Shown one piece after another: positions 6,591 to 14,092 of a DNA stretch of 14,393 nucleotides. A model generated the notes under the pieces. The model worked only from the letters and a program-made list of their open reading frames with translations, ran no database searches and was not told where the DNA came from. The first letter of the stretch is position 1. The number at the start of each line of letters is the position of its first letter. The stretch is from Clostridia bacterium (GTDB taxonomy: Bacteria; Bacillota; Clostridia; Christensenellales; UBA1242). Made by a program: the position numbers and the translations under genes. The stretch is from contig JAQUUD010000032.1 of the NCBI GenBank assembly GCA_028694075.1, forward strand, positions 1-14,393, given 5' to 3'.

Positions 6591-9443
6591 TTAATAAATC
6601 ACAGGCGAATTCTTAAGCGTTGGATAATGCGAATTTGCATAATTAAAATTCCAAATATTTTCTGAAAAACCATAATTTGTGTAGCAAGTATAATTTGCTG
6701 AGCCCTTTGCTTCCGTTTCGGTGAAAATCATTGCATACTTATTTAAAAGCGGATTTTCAATTTGGTCAAACAAAAGCGCATAACCCTGAACAATAGCATT
6801 GCTTGAATTTACAATCACGCACTCAGATATATTCCCACTGTTGCCACCGGTTAACCCGCTAAGGAAATTATACCACACATTTTTAAACTCGGTTCGTGTT
6901 TCGGCAAACTTTTCGCAACTTCCAGATAAAATAGCCCCGCTCAAACAATTTTTTATTTCTGAGCCACTGCTAATTAAATAAGACATTCCTGCAATTCCAC
7001 CTGAATTCGATGTGCCGTTAATATTTGCCAAAACATAACTGTTTGAGCATTTTGCGTTGGCGTGATTGCTATAAAGAAGTCCGCCGGCATAAACTCCGTT
7101 TAAATTGCCTATGCCATATTGTTCATTGCCCGCACCACATTCGCTTACATTGCCATAGTTATCTGCACAAAGTCCGCCAACTGTATATCCATTTATGCTC
7201 CCGCCTGTCCAAATTGAAGTTTTTAAATTGCTACCGTGAGCATTAATTCCAACCAATCCTCCCGCTCGATTTAAATAGTTTAAGTTGGAAATTGTTATTG
7301 AAACTGCTGAGGCATATGATTTATTTATATCTTTTCGATTATAGCCAACAATTCCGCCGGCTATTGTTTCTGTTGTTGAGGTTTCTAAAACCGTTAAAGT
7401 TTTAACTCCGCTTTCCGTTATTGTTCCACTGTTTTCGCCTGCAATTCCGCCCGCATAAACTTGGGCGTTGTTGCTTGCTTCAAGTCTGATGCTGGTTGTC
7501 TTGCAGTTTCTTATTGTTCCTTGATTGTTGCCCGCAATTCCACCAATTTTAGAATTGGACGACACTGCTTTGATTAAGTTGTTGGTTGAAAAGCCGTTTA
7601 CTGTAACATTTCTGATTGTTCCGCAGTTTAAGCCAACCGCACCGCCGACTGAGCCACGGCTTGTTATATTCACGCACGACACCAAACAGTCAGAAATTGA
7701 CGAGTTATAGCCTGCATAACCGCTTATAATACCAGAAGCATAACCCGTTTGAGAACCAATGACTGCATTTTCAAACTGCAAACCTTTAATGAGAGCCCCC
7801 GAATCAATAAATCCGAAAAAGCCAGAGTATTCATAATTGTTCACACGCAAATTTCTAATAGTTAATTTAACATCGCCCTGCGTCGTCAGTTGACCGTTAA
7901 ACGGGCTTGATGCCGTGCCGATTGGTATCCATGAACTCCCATTTAAATCTAAAATTAAACTTGAAGTGATAACATAAGATAAGTTTCCGCTTGGATTTTG
8001 TCGCATTTCGTTAAGGATATTTTGAAGTTCGGTGAGCGAACTTATGCTTTCGCCACCGCCGTCGTTATAATAATAATCAAAATAATCTTCCGAAAATTCA
8101 TATTCAGAGTCAAAGTTGATTTTGGCATAAGAGCCGTTCACTTCCCAAATTGTGTAAAAATCCCAGTCGATATATGAAGATTGATTGTTCATTTCGCTTA
8201 AAGTCCGGCTGGTGAATTTAGAAGAAGTGAAATTGTATGTATATGAACTGCCGTTATCATAAGCGGAAGCAATGGCTTTGAGATTTGAGTTAGATGAAAC
8301 ATAATAATTTCGTTCATAAGTGTTTGTGTTATAATTTATGTAATCATAATCAAAGCCCGCAATTTCGCCAATATTGCCTTTGTTTTCCAAAGATGGAAAA
8401 ATTGCATAACAATTTTTTATAATGTTGTTATAATAATTTCCGCCACTCTTGTATGCGTGATTTTCGCCTGCAATTCCGCCAAATATTGACGAAGTGCTGT
8501 TTGCGGTATAATTTGTAATAACGGAGCAATTATTTTGAATTATGCTTCCATAATTTTTTCCAACAATCCCGCCGGCAATTTTGGAAGAAGAAATTTTTAA
8601 GTTAATAGCCTGACACAACTCAACTCTTGCTCTAGAATTGTAATATCCGCCATTTGTGGTTAATTGATTGAAACCGGTTATACCGCCAGTTAGTCCGCTT
8701 GAAGAAGTGTTTTTTATTGATGAATTAATAACTTCACATAAGGCGATTGTGCCGTTATTCACACCGGAAATTGCTCCCGCATATGAAAATGAGCCTGAAA
8801 TATCCGCCTGTGAAATTTTAACATTTTTAACAAAACCGTCTTGACCGATTATTGAAAACAAACCCGCATAATTTGAATAACTGGAATTAATTGTCAGCCC
8901 ATAAACCGTGTGATTGTTGCCGTTAAAAGTTCCCGTAAATCCGCTATATTGTCCGATTGGGTTCCACGCAATCCCAGTTAAATATATATCACTTGTGAGT
9001 TCATAATTTTTGTCAAGCGTCCAATATGAACCGCTTGCACCAATACTGGATAATTGACTTTGGTTTTTTATGTAAAACGGACTGCTCGTTGTTTCGCCAT
9101 TGCCAACATTGGCAGAAAAGGTATATGGTCCAAAATTTGTGTCTTCAGGGCTTATGATGATTGTTGTTGAGCCTGCTCTCTCCGCACTAAAAATCCCTGT
9201 GTTTTCATCATAAGATAATACATGGTCATTTGATAAATAAATTTCAGCCGGCACTTTTACAGATTTATTTTTTTGAGTTATAAGCGAACTTAATTCAAAA
9301 GTTTCGCCTTGATTTAATTTTATTATTTCGGTTTCGGCAATAACCAATTCAAGTTTTTCATTAGTTGCGAGAAAATAATAAGTTGTTAAGCCAACAAATA
9401 ACGCGCAAATTACAACAATACATAAAATTAAAAATTTTTTCAT
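6591..9443 (-). CDS. Exported GLUG-repeat surface protein with an Ig-like N-terminal domain
   Basis: This 950-residue protein starts with a Lys-Lys plus hydrophobic segment (residues 4-26), a signal peptide or uncleaved anchor without a lipobox. Residues about 31-115 look like a bacterial Ig-like (BIG2-type) domain, with LNQGETFELSS and a following GIFSAERAGSTTIII strand. Two repeat blocks follow, about 123-440 and 465-945. Each opens with an xxL motif, an LTSDIYL- or ITSSLIL-type strand, W.PIG and a GxFNG-like turn. They then carry GLUG units of the form GGI(A/V)GxNxGxI: about five in the first block and ten in the second. An acidic, Tyr-rich linker (446-464) joins them. The C-terminus has IWNF and YPTLK, the usual end of such proteins. 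No LPXTG motif or C-terminal membrane helix is visible. GLUG proteins are often adhesins or attached to secreted enzymes; no catalytic domain is visible here. An AGAGAG precedes the ATG. Confidence 0.85.
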   Translation of the reverse strand: MKKFLILCIVVICALFVGLTTYYFLATNEKLELVIAETEIIKLNQGETFELSSLITQKNKSVKVPAEIYLSNDHVLSYDENTGIFSAERAGSTTIIISPEDTNFGPYTFSANVGNGETTSSPFYIKNQSQLSSIGASGSYWTLDKNYELTSDIYLTGIAWNPIGQYSGFTGTFNGNNHTVYGLTINSSYSNYAGLFSIIGQDGFVKNVKISQADISGSFSYAGAISGVNNGTIALCEVINSSIKNTSSSGLTGGITGFNQLTTNGGYYNSRARVELCQAINLKISSSKIAGGIVGKNYGSIIQNNCSVITNYTANSTSSIFGGIAGENHAYKSGGNYYNNIIKNCYAIFPSLENKGNIGEIAGFDYDYINYNTNTYERNYYVSSNSNLKAIASAYDNGSSYTYNFTSSKFTSRTLSEMNNQSSYIDWDFYTIWEVNGSYAKINFDSEYEFSEDYFDYYYNDGGGESISSLTELQNILNEMRQNPSGNLSYVITSSLILDLNGSSWIPIGTASSPFNGQLTTQGDVKLTIRNLRVNNYEYSGFFGFIDSGALIKGLQFENAVIGSQTGYASGIISGYAGYNSSISDCLVSCVNITSRGSVGGAVGLNCGTIRNVTVNGFSTNNLIKAVSSNSKIGGIAGNNQGTIRNCKTTSIRLEASNNAQVYAGGIAGENSGTITESGVKTLTVLETSTTETIAGGIVGYNRKDINKSYASAVSITISNLNYLNRAGGLVGINAHGSNLKTSIWTGGSINGYTVGGLCADNYGNVSECGAGNEQYGIGNLNGVYAGGLLYSNHANAKCSNSYVLANINGTSNSGGIAGMSYLISSGSEIKNCLSGAILSGSCEKFAETRTEFKNVWYNFLSGLTGGNSGNISECVIVNSSNAIVQGYALLFDQIENPLLNKYAMIFTETEAKGSANYTCYTNYGFSENIWNFNYANSHYPTLKNSPVIY

Positions 9444-9473
9444 AAACTCTCTTATTTTTTTATTACTTATATA

Positions 9474-9501
9474 ATTATATATATTGTTTAAAATTTGTCA
9501 A
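9474..9501 (-). promoter_or_regulatory. Near-perfect sigma-A-type promoter of the GLUG-protein gene
   Basis: Read on the minus strand, TTGACA (9501 down to 9496) is followed after 16 bases by TATAAT (9479 down to 9474). Both hexamers match the consensus exactly. Transcription would start near 9467 and give a leader of about 24 bases before the ATG at 9443. It is the best promoter match I find in the window. Confidence 0.7.
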
Positions 9502-9610
9502 TGTTGATTTTATAAATTGATAATTATATAAAATAATCAAATAATAATTATTAAACCGAATATTTCTTCAATCAAGTTGTAAATCACCATAAAAAAATGG
9601 TAAAATAATA

Positions 9611-9636
9611 TTAGAAATGATTATTAGAAATGATTA
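9611..9636 (+). repeat. Perfect 13-bp tandem duplication
   Basis: TTAGAAATGATTA occurs twice back to back (9611-9623 and 9624-9636) in the spacer between the divergent GLUG-protein and HIT genes, about 92 bp before the HIT start codon. It may be a slippage product or a pair of binding sites. Confidence 0.7.
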
Positions 9637-9727
9637 AAAGTATTATTAAGTCATAATTAATTTTTCAAATATCAAAATTTTAATAAATCGAAACAATATT
9701 AATTTGCATCAAGGAGTGTTAATAAAA

Positions 9728-10141
9728 ATGGAAAACAAAGATTGTATTTTTTGCAAAATAATAAAAGACGAAGTGCCTTGTTATAAAATTTATGAAGATG
9801 AAAGTTGCTTTGCTTTTTTGGATATTGCAAAAGATTATTACGGGCATATCTTGGTTATTCCAAAAAAACATTATGAAAATATTTTTGATGTGCCGATTAA
9901 AGAATTAAATATTATAATGAAAGTTGTTCAAAAAATTTCTAAGCATTTGGTCAAAAACTGTGGTTTTGACGGCGTTAGCATTTTAAATTGCAATGGGCAA
10001 AGTGCCGAACAAAGTGTTATCCATCTTCATTTTCACATTATCCCAAGAAAAAACGGTGATAAACTTCGATTGTGTCCAACAAGAGATGCTCAAAATTATA
10101 ACTTAGATGAAATTTGTAATAAAATTAAAATTTTAGATTGA
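9728..10141 (+). CDS. HIT-family nucleotide hydrolase/transferase (HinT/Hit-like)
   Basis: The 137-residue protein is a histidine-triad protein. The triad is H99-L-H101-F-H103 followed by IIP, which forms the nucleotide phosphate-binding site and includes the nucleophilic histidine. CIFCKI (Cys6, Cys9) at the N-terminus, with H48 in PKKHYENIFD, matches the zinc site of Bacillus Hit-type proteins. Other family marks are FLDI at 30-33 and GHILVIPKKH at 39-48. Such enzymes hydrolyse purine nucleoside phosphoramidates or related mononucleotide adducts in the cytosol; the true substrate cannot be read from sequence. The frame is open from a TTG at 9704, but AAGGAG lies at 9711-9716, inside that extension. 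The ATG at 9728, 11 bases downstream of it, is therefore the real start, and family alignment agrees. Confidence 0.95.
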   Translation: MENKDCIFCKIIKDEVPCYKIYEDESCFAFLDIAKDYYGHILVIPKKHYENIFDVPIKELNIIMKVVQKISKHLVKNCGFDGVSILNCNGQSAEQSVIHLHFHIIPRKNGDKLRLCPTRDAQNYNLDEICNKIKILD

Positions 10142-10325
10142 AAATAAATTTCAAATAAAAAAGGAAATATAATACGGGATAAAACAATCTCAAAATAAAT
10201 AAATTAATATGAAAAAATGTTAAACTCAAAATATAAAATTAAAATAAGCTTCAAATAAAAAAAATGATTTAAAATTGATTGAGATTAAAAAACAAATATG
10301 TTAAAATTCTAGCGGAGAAAAAAAT

Positions 10326-11366
10326 ATGAAAAAAACTGCCGAAGGCGAAGCAAAAGTTATTCTTAGCAAACTCACTGGTCACGAAAACATGGATAAAAAA
10401 CTTTTAATTTCTTCAATTCAGAATTTAAGAAGCAAAAAGAATCGTGATGAGGATATTATAAAACTTGGGCGAAAATTATATGAAATATTGCTTGAAAACG
10501 GTTTGAATGAATCTGAAATAATCAATCCGATAAGGCTTTTAGATAAAGTTGATGGAATGATATATCAAAAGCAATATGAGCAGGCTTTGGAACTTATTGA
10601 AGTTTTGGACAGCACTGAGCCTTGTCCGCCGGTTGATGAAAAAGGCGAAAAGATTTATTATTTAAGCAACTTTTTTGAAGCAAGCATACTTTGGCAGTTG
10701 GTTTTAAATCCTATAACAGAAAAACTTAACTGGGCGATATCACCTAGAAACACATATTTGAAAATAAAGGCACAAATTATGTTGTCTTTGGAAAATTTTA
10801 AAGAAAGCGAAAAAATTGCAAATGAAATTCTAAAATTCAATCCGGTTTCGTTTGACGCCAACATTATCCTTGCTGATATTTATAAAAAGGCTAATGCTGA
10901 AAAATTTAAAAAATATCTTTTTAAAGCGTATAATGTTTGTTATAACACCGGCGACTTGAAAATCTTCTTGCATAAGTTGTCTGCTTATTATGAAATGAAA
11001 AAAGATTTTGTAACTGCATATGCTGTGCTTTATGTAATTTCTTTTTTTGATAATATTACGCTGGTGGAAAAAGAACTTGACAGATTAATAATTGAAATAA
11101 ATAAAAACCGAATTGATAAATTTACGCCTTTAACTGTTGAAGAAATAAATAGGATTATGACTAGAGAAAAAATTCCGTTTTATATAAAAAGCGAGATTTT
11201 TAAATTGATTTGTGAAATGTATTATGATATCTTAGTTGAAGATTATAATAATGAACCACTTGTTGGCTTATGCAAGTCGGTGCTTAAAGATATTTCAAGA
11301 AATTCGCCGAATTTGGTTAAAGATATTGAAAAACTGGCTAAAAAAGCAAAAAACGAGAAAAAATAA
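10326..11366 (+). CDS. TPR-like helical-repeat protein, function unknown
   Basis: The 346-residue protein is predicted to be almost wholly helical and rich in Lys and Glu, with no signal peptide or membrane segment, so it is probably cytosolic. TPR-like helix pairs are visible at about residues 70-95 (MIYQKQYEQALELIEVL), 142-172 (KAQIMLSLENFKESEKIANEIL) and 174-203 (ANIILADIYKKA...KYLFKAY). The C-terminal half continues as charged helices and ends in a Lys-rich tail. Such proteins usually act as protein-binding scaffolds. GGAG eight bases before the ATG supports the start. It lies 184 bp after the HIT gene and 105 bp before the lipoprotein gene on the same strand, so a shared transcript is possible but not shown. 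I do not recognise a named family. Confidence 0.75.
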   Translation: MKKTAEGEAKVILSKLTGHENMDKKLLISSIQNLRSKKNRDEDIIKLGRKLYEILLENGLNESEIINPIRLLDKVDGMIYQKQYEQALELIEVLDSTEPCPPVDEKGEKIYYLSNFFEASILWQLVLNPITEKLNWAISPRNTYLKIKAQIMLSLENFKESEKIANEILKFNPVSFDANIILADIYKKANAEKFKKYLFKAYNVCYNTGDLKIFLHKLSAYYEMKKDFVTAYAVLYVISFFDNITLVEKELDRLIIEINKNRIDKFTPLTVEEINRIMTREKIPFYIKSEIFKLICEMYYDILVEDYNNEPLVGLCKSVLKDISRNSPNLVKDIEKLAKKAKNEKK

Positions 11367-11418
11367 TTTATATAACATAATTAAATTTATTTATGTGGAC
11401 TTACTGATATAAACGAAC

Positions 11419-11433
11419 TTAACAAGTTGTTAA
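11419..11433. promoter_or_regulatory. 15-bp operator-like palindrome before the lipoprotein gene
   Basis: TTAACAA and TTGTTAA face each other around a single G, a perfect dyad of 7-bp arms 38 bp before the ATG at 11472. Overlapping it is a second dyad, AACTT-AAC-AAGTT (11416-11428). The centre is too short for an RNA hairpin, so a dimeric repressor site is the more natural reading. AT-rich DNA yields such dyads by chance fairly often. Confidence 0.4.
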
Positions 11434-11471
11434 AAAGACTAAAATCAAAAACATAGGAGTAAAGATTTAGT

Positions 11472-12749
11472 ATGAAAGAAAAATTAAATGTATTTAATAA
11501 ATTCAGGAAAGCAAGAAAATTTGCATTAATTTGTTTAATTGCATTACTTTGCTCTGTGCTTACACTTTCAGGTTGTTCAGGTCTTAGGACATTAAGTTTT
11601 CAAACAATAGTAACAGATTTGGAAGTTTTAGATTTTTATAATTATATTCACAGACAGAAAAGCAATTTTATTGATTTTGTTCAAGAGGATTGTTTGGATA
11701 ATGAAAATTTTGAAACTAATTTGACATCTGACCAGCAAGAAGTATATTCTTCATCAACGGCTTTAATTCAAAATTTAAGCAATAAGATATATATGGTTGC
11801 TCCGGTGTTGGACTTTTATTTAAATGATAATCCTGCGATAAACAATGAAACTGGATATTATTGCCTTACAGACTTAAACATTGAAGATTATCGTTTGCTT
11901 GAAAAAGTCACGAGCGGGAGCACAAAATCTTATTATAAAAAACTGTCTGGAGATCATATTAATGAATATTTACCGGAAACAATTATTTCAAATGATACTA
12001 CCAATTGTGAAGATTTGATTGATAACACAATCAGCACTTGGGGGAATGCCTTAACCTTTGATGTAACTTATAATTCAACAAACAGCACATATTCAATTTT
12101 AGCAAGAACTGAATTTTATTATCCCTCAATAAGTGATGTTCAGGAACTTGATGAACTTGATGAGGGCGGAGTGAAAATTAAGCGATACGATTCGCAAAAT
12201 AAAATCGCAATAGTTTATACTATCGGAGTTACAGTTTATAGCAAAGTTATTGACTTTTCAAATGCACAAAAAACAGTTAAAAAATATAGCGGAGATTATA
12301 TAGCGTCAAGCGCACAACAAATTGGTCAACAATATGAATATGTTTTTGCTGGCTCTTTGCCAAATTCAAGCGGTACGGTTGTGGGCTCGTATGAATTTAA
12401 ATTTTCCCAAGAAACCGGCTATTTCACTGCCAAGTATACTCAATCGGCTGGAAATTATTATGTGTTTGAAAGTTATTTGCTTAACGGTGATATTATAATA
12501 ATAAGAATTAATAAAGTTAGCGTTGGCGAACGAATTAATGCTTATGATTTCCTTATTGAAAGCGGTGTTAAGGGAAAAATAAAAAAATATGAGGTTCAAA
12601 GCAATATGGTGCGAATTGAAGACCTAACAAAAATAACGGCAGGTGAATTTGCATTAATAACAAGTGCTGATGAAGCGGTTACAAGTTATAAAAAAATATC
12701 ATTTGTGATTGATGAAAATGGCTTTATTTGTCAAAGCGTTGGATATTAA
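11472..12749 (+). CDS. Predicted lipoprotein, function unknown
   Basis: The 425-residue protein has a long basic n-region (residues 1-16), a hydrophobic core (17-31) and the lipobox LSGC at 32-35. It should be diacylated on Cys35 and held on the outer face of the membrane. The mature part is acidic and Asn/Ser/Thr-rich. About residues 195-425 look like a series of beta strands, for example TFDVTYNSTNSTYSIL, KIAIVYTIGVTVYSKVI and GSYEFKFSQETGYFTAKY. I see no catalytic motif and no known substrate-binding fold. AGGAG lies 12 bases before the ATG, slightly far but usable. A palindrome stands between this gene and the TPR-like gene upstream. It could be a surface sensor or accessory lipoprotein, but the sequence does not say. 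Confidence 0.8.
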   Translation: MKEKLNVFNKFRKARKFALICLIALLCSVLTLSGCSGLRTLSFQTIVTDLEVLDFYNYIHRQKSNFIDFVQEDCLDNENFETNLTSDQQEVYSSSTALIQNLSNKIYMVAPVLDFYLNDNPAINNETGYYCLTDLNIEDYRLLEKVTSGSTKSYYKKLSGDHINEYLPETIISNDTTNCEDLIDNTISTWGNALTFDVTYNSTNSTYSILARTEFYYPSISDVQELDELDEGGVKIKRYDSQNKIAIVYTIGVTVYSKVIDFSNAQKTVKKYSGDYIASSAQQIGQQYEYVFAGSLPNSSGTVVGSYEFKFSQETGYFTAKYTQSAGNYYVFESYLLNGDIIIIRINKVSVGERINAYDFLIESGVKGKIKKYEVQSNMVRIEDLTKITAGEFALITSADEAVTSYKKISFVIDENGFICQSVGY

Positions 12750-12788
12750 TATTAATAATAATCAACTTAATATCCAATTAATATCCAA
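12739..12788 (+). terminator. Hairpin overlapping the lipoprotein stop codon, with two alternative 3' arms
   Basis: TTGGATATTAA (12739-12749, ending in the stop codon) is complementary to TTAATATCCAA at 12767-12777, and equally to a second identical copy at 12778-12788. Each pairing gives a perfect 11-bp stem, with a loop of 17 or 28 bases. No T run follows, so this is more likely a 3'-end stability or processing element than a classical terminator. Confidence 0.4.
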
Positions 12789-12977
12789 AAAATATAGAAA
12801 AATTAATTTAAATTCTTGATATTAGAAAATATCATTTAAAATAAAAAAAATTGATAAACATAAGTCCAAAAATTGAAAATATTAAGAAAAAAATAAACAA
12901 TTTTTATGTTTATTAAAAAAATAAAATTTTTGAGTTAAGTTTCATTAATTTTAATTATAAAAGTAAAAATAAAAAAC

Positions 12978-13895
12978 TCAATCTTCAACAATATCATCAA
13001 TTAAGTTTGATGATATTTTAACTTTGAAAACACGGGCATAAGAATGCCTTGGCGAAAGATTTTCAATTAAGGCAATTTTGTGCTCCCCATCATCAAGGAT
13101 TGGTTTGATTTCATCAAAATATCCAAAATACTGTTCAAATAATTGCGGGGAAAGTTGCTGTGAAAATTTTTCGGATAAATATAACCTTGCCAAATCATAA
13201 TCTTTTTCTTTAACTGCTTGAAAAAAGCAAATATGATTGAGAAAGGGTGCGGTCTGAGCAGGCTTTCCATTTAAATAAACAGGTTCAGTTGAAATCTCTA
13301 CAATTTTTTCATCTTGCAACTCATAAACTTGAAGTTCGCCGTGCCTGAAAAAAGTGTGCTTATCTTTTATAATTGTTATTTTGTTTTCTTTTTCTGAAAA
13401 TGTAAGATTGCCGACAAATTCTTGAAAAATTTTGCTTTTTTTATGGAAAAACACCGTGTAGTCATCATTATTCAATTCTGCTTGCATTAAAATCACATTG
13501 TTTTTTTCAGAAAACTCAATATTTTTCAGCCCATCTTTGCAGTCAAAAGCAAAATGTTCGAATTTATAATCAATCATAAGTTTATAGGGTTTACCGATTA
13601 AACATACCGTATATTCTTTAAAATTTTTACCTTTTAAAAAAACAGGCGTAAAATTTAACGGTGAATTAAGTTCTAGCATTAAAAATTTGGGATACTCAAT
13701 AATTTTTATAAAATCATTTTTAAATAAATCTGGTTTTTCTGCTTTAAAAGCAAAGGGCAAACAATTTTTATCAGTTGGAAAAACATTAACCAAACTGCCG
13801 ACGGCCAACTCAATAACTTTGCCAGCTGGCAAGTCTGTTTGTTCGGTGTCAATTTGCAATATAACATAATTTTTTGAGTATAAAAAATATTTCAT
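12978..13895 (-). CDS. Uncharacterised 305-residue protein
   Basis: No family is recognised. There is no signal peptide or membrane segment, so it is probably cytosolic. Residues 1-205 read as alternating short beta strands rich in Phe, Tyr and Lys (KVIELAVGSLVNVFP, YPKFLMLELNSPL, YTVCLIGKPYKLMIDYKFEHFAF). A helical turn at about 218-262 (FLNHICFFQAVKEKDYDLARLYLSEKFS) leads into a final strand (SYARVFKVKISS). The C-terminal portion resembles the small NTF2-like/DUF4878-type fold, but this is only a guess. The ATG at 13895 has no Shine-Dalgarno; an 18-bp palindrome begins 15 bp upstream of it. It converges with the lipoprotein gene and diverges from the gene at 14093. Coding status is supported by length and normal composition. 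Confidence 0.75.
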   Translation of the reverse strand: MKYFLYSKNYVILQIDTEQTDLPAGKVIELAVGSLVNVFPTDKNCLPFAFKAEKPDLFKNDFIKIIEYPKFLMLELNSPLNFTPVFLKGKNFKEYTVCLIGKPYKLMIDYKFEHFAFDCKDGLKNIEFSEKNNVILMQAELNNDDYTVFFHKKSKIFQEFVGNLTFSEKENKITIIKDKHTFFRHGELQVYELQDEKIVEISTEPVYLNGKPAQTAPFLNHICFFQAVKEKDYDLARLYLSEKFSQQLSPQLFEQYFGYFDEIKPILDDGEHKIALIENLSPRHSYARVFKVKISSNLIDDIVED

Positions 13896-13909
13896 AACAA
13901 TATTAATAT

Positions 13910-13927
13910 ATTGTAATTTATTACAAT
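13910..13927. promoter_or_regulatory. 18-bp palindrome between divergent genes
   Basis: ATTGTAAT and ATTACAAT are perfect inverted arms of 8 bp separated by TT. The dyad lies 14 bases upstream of the minus-strand start at 13895 and 165 bases upstream of the plus-strand start at 14093. The position, overlapping where a promoter for the minus gene would be, fits a repressor operator. Chance occurrence in AT-rich DNA cannot be excluded. Confidence 0.45.
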
Positions 13928-14092
13928 GTATGATTTTTTAAGAAATCATTTTTATTAACAACACAAAAACAATGAAAATATTCTATTTATCAACAATTAA
14001 ACATAAATTTTTTATTTTTTTGCAAAATGATTTTTAATTTTTTTTGTATTAACAATATTAAAGCAGGCAACAATTCTTTTGGGAGAAAAAGT

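Noticed and set aside
9586..9601. ACCAT/ATGGT mini-hairpin between the GLUG-protein and HIT genes as a terminator.
   Set aside because: The stem is only 5 bp, no T run follows, and it lies upstream of both divergent genes, where no terminator is needed.
9704..9727. Upstream TTG start for the HIT gene, adding eight residues.
   Set aside because: The extension contains the AAGGAG ribosome binding site of the ATG at 9728, and family members begin at that methionine.
10279..10307. TTGAGA-17-TAAAAT as promoter of the TPR-like gene.
   Set aside because: The predicted start at about 10314 would cut into the ribosome binding site at 10314-10317, so it is probably chance.
13819..13832. Perfect 14-bp palindrome TTGCCAGCTGGCAA.
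   Set aside because: It lies inside the coding region of the minus-strand gene (Leu-Pro-Ala-Gly), and a coding explanation is enough.
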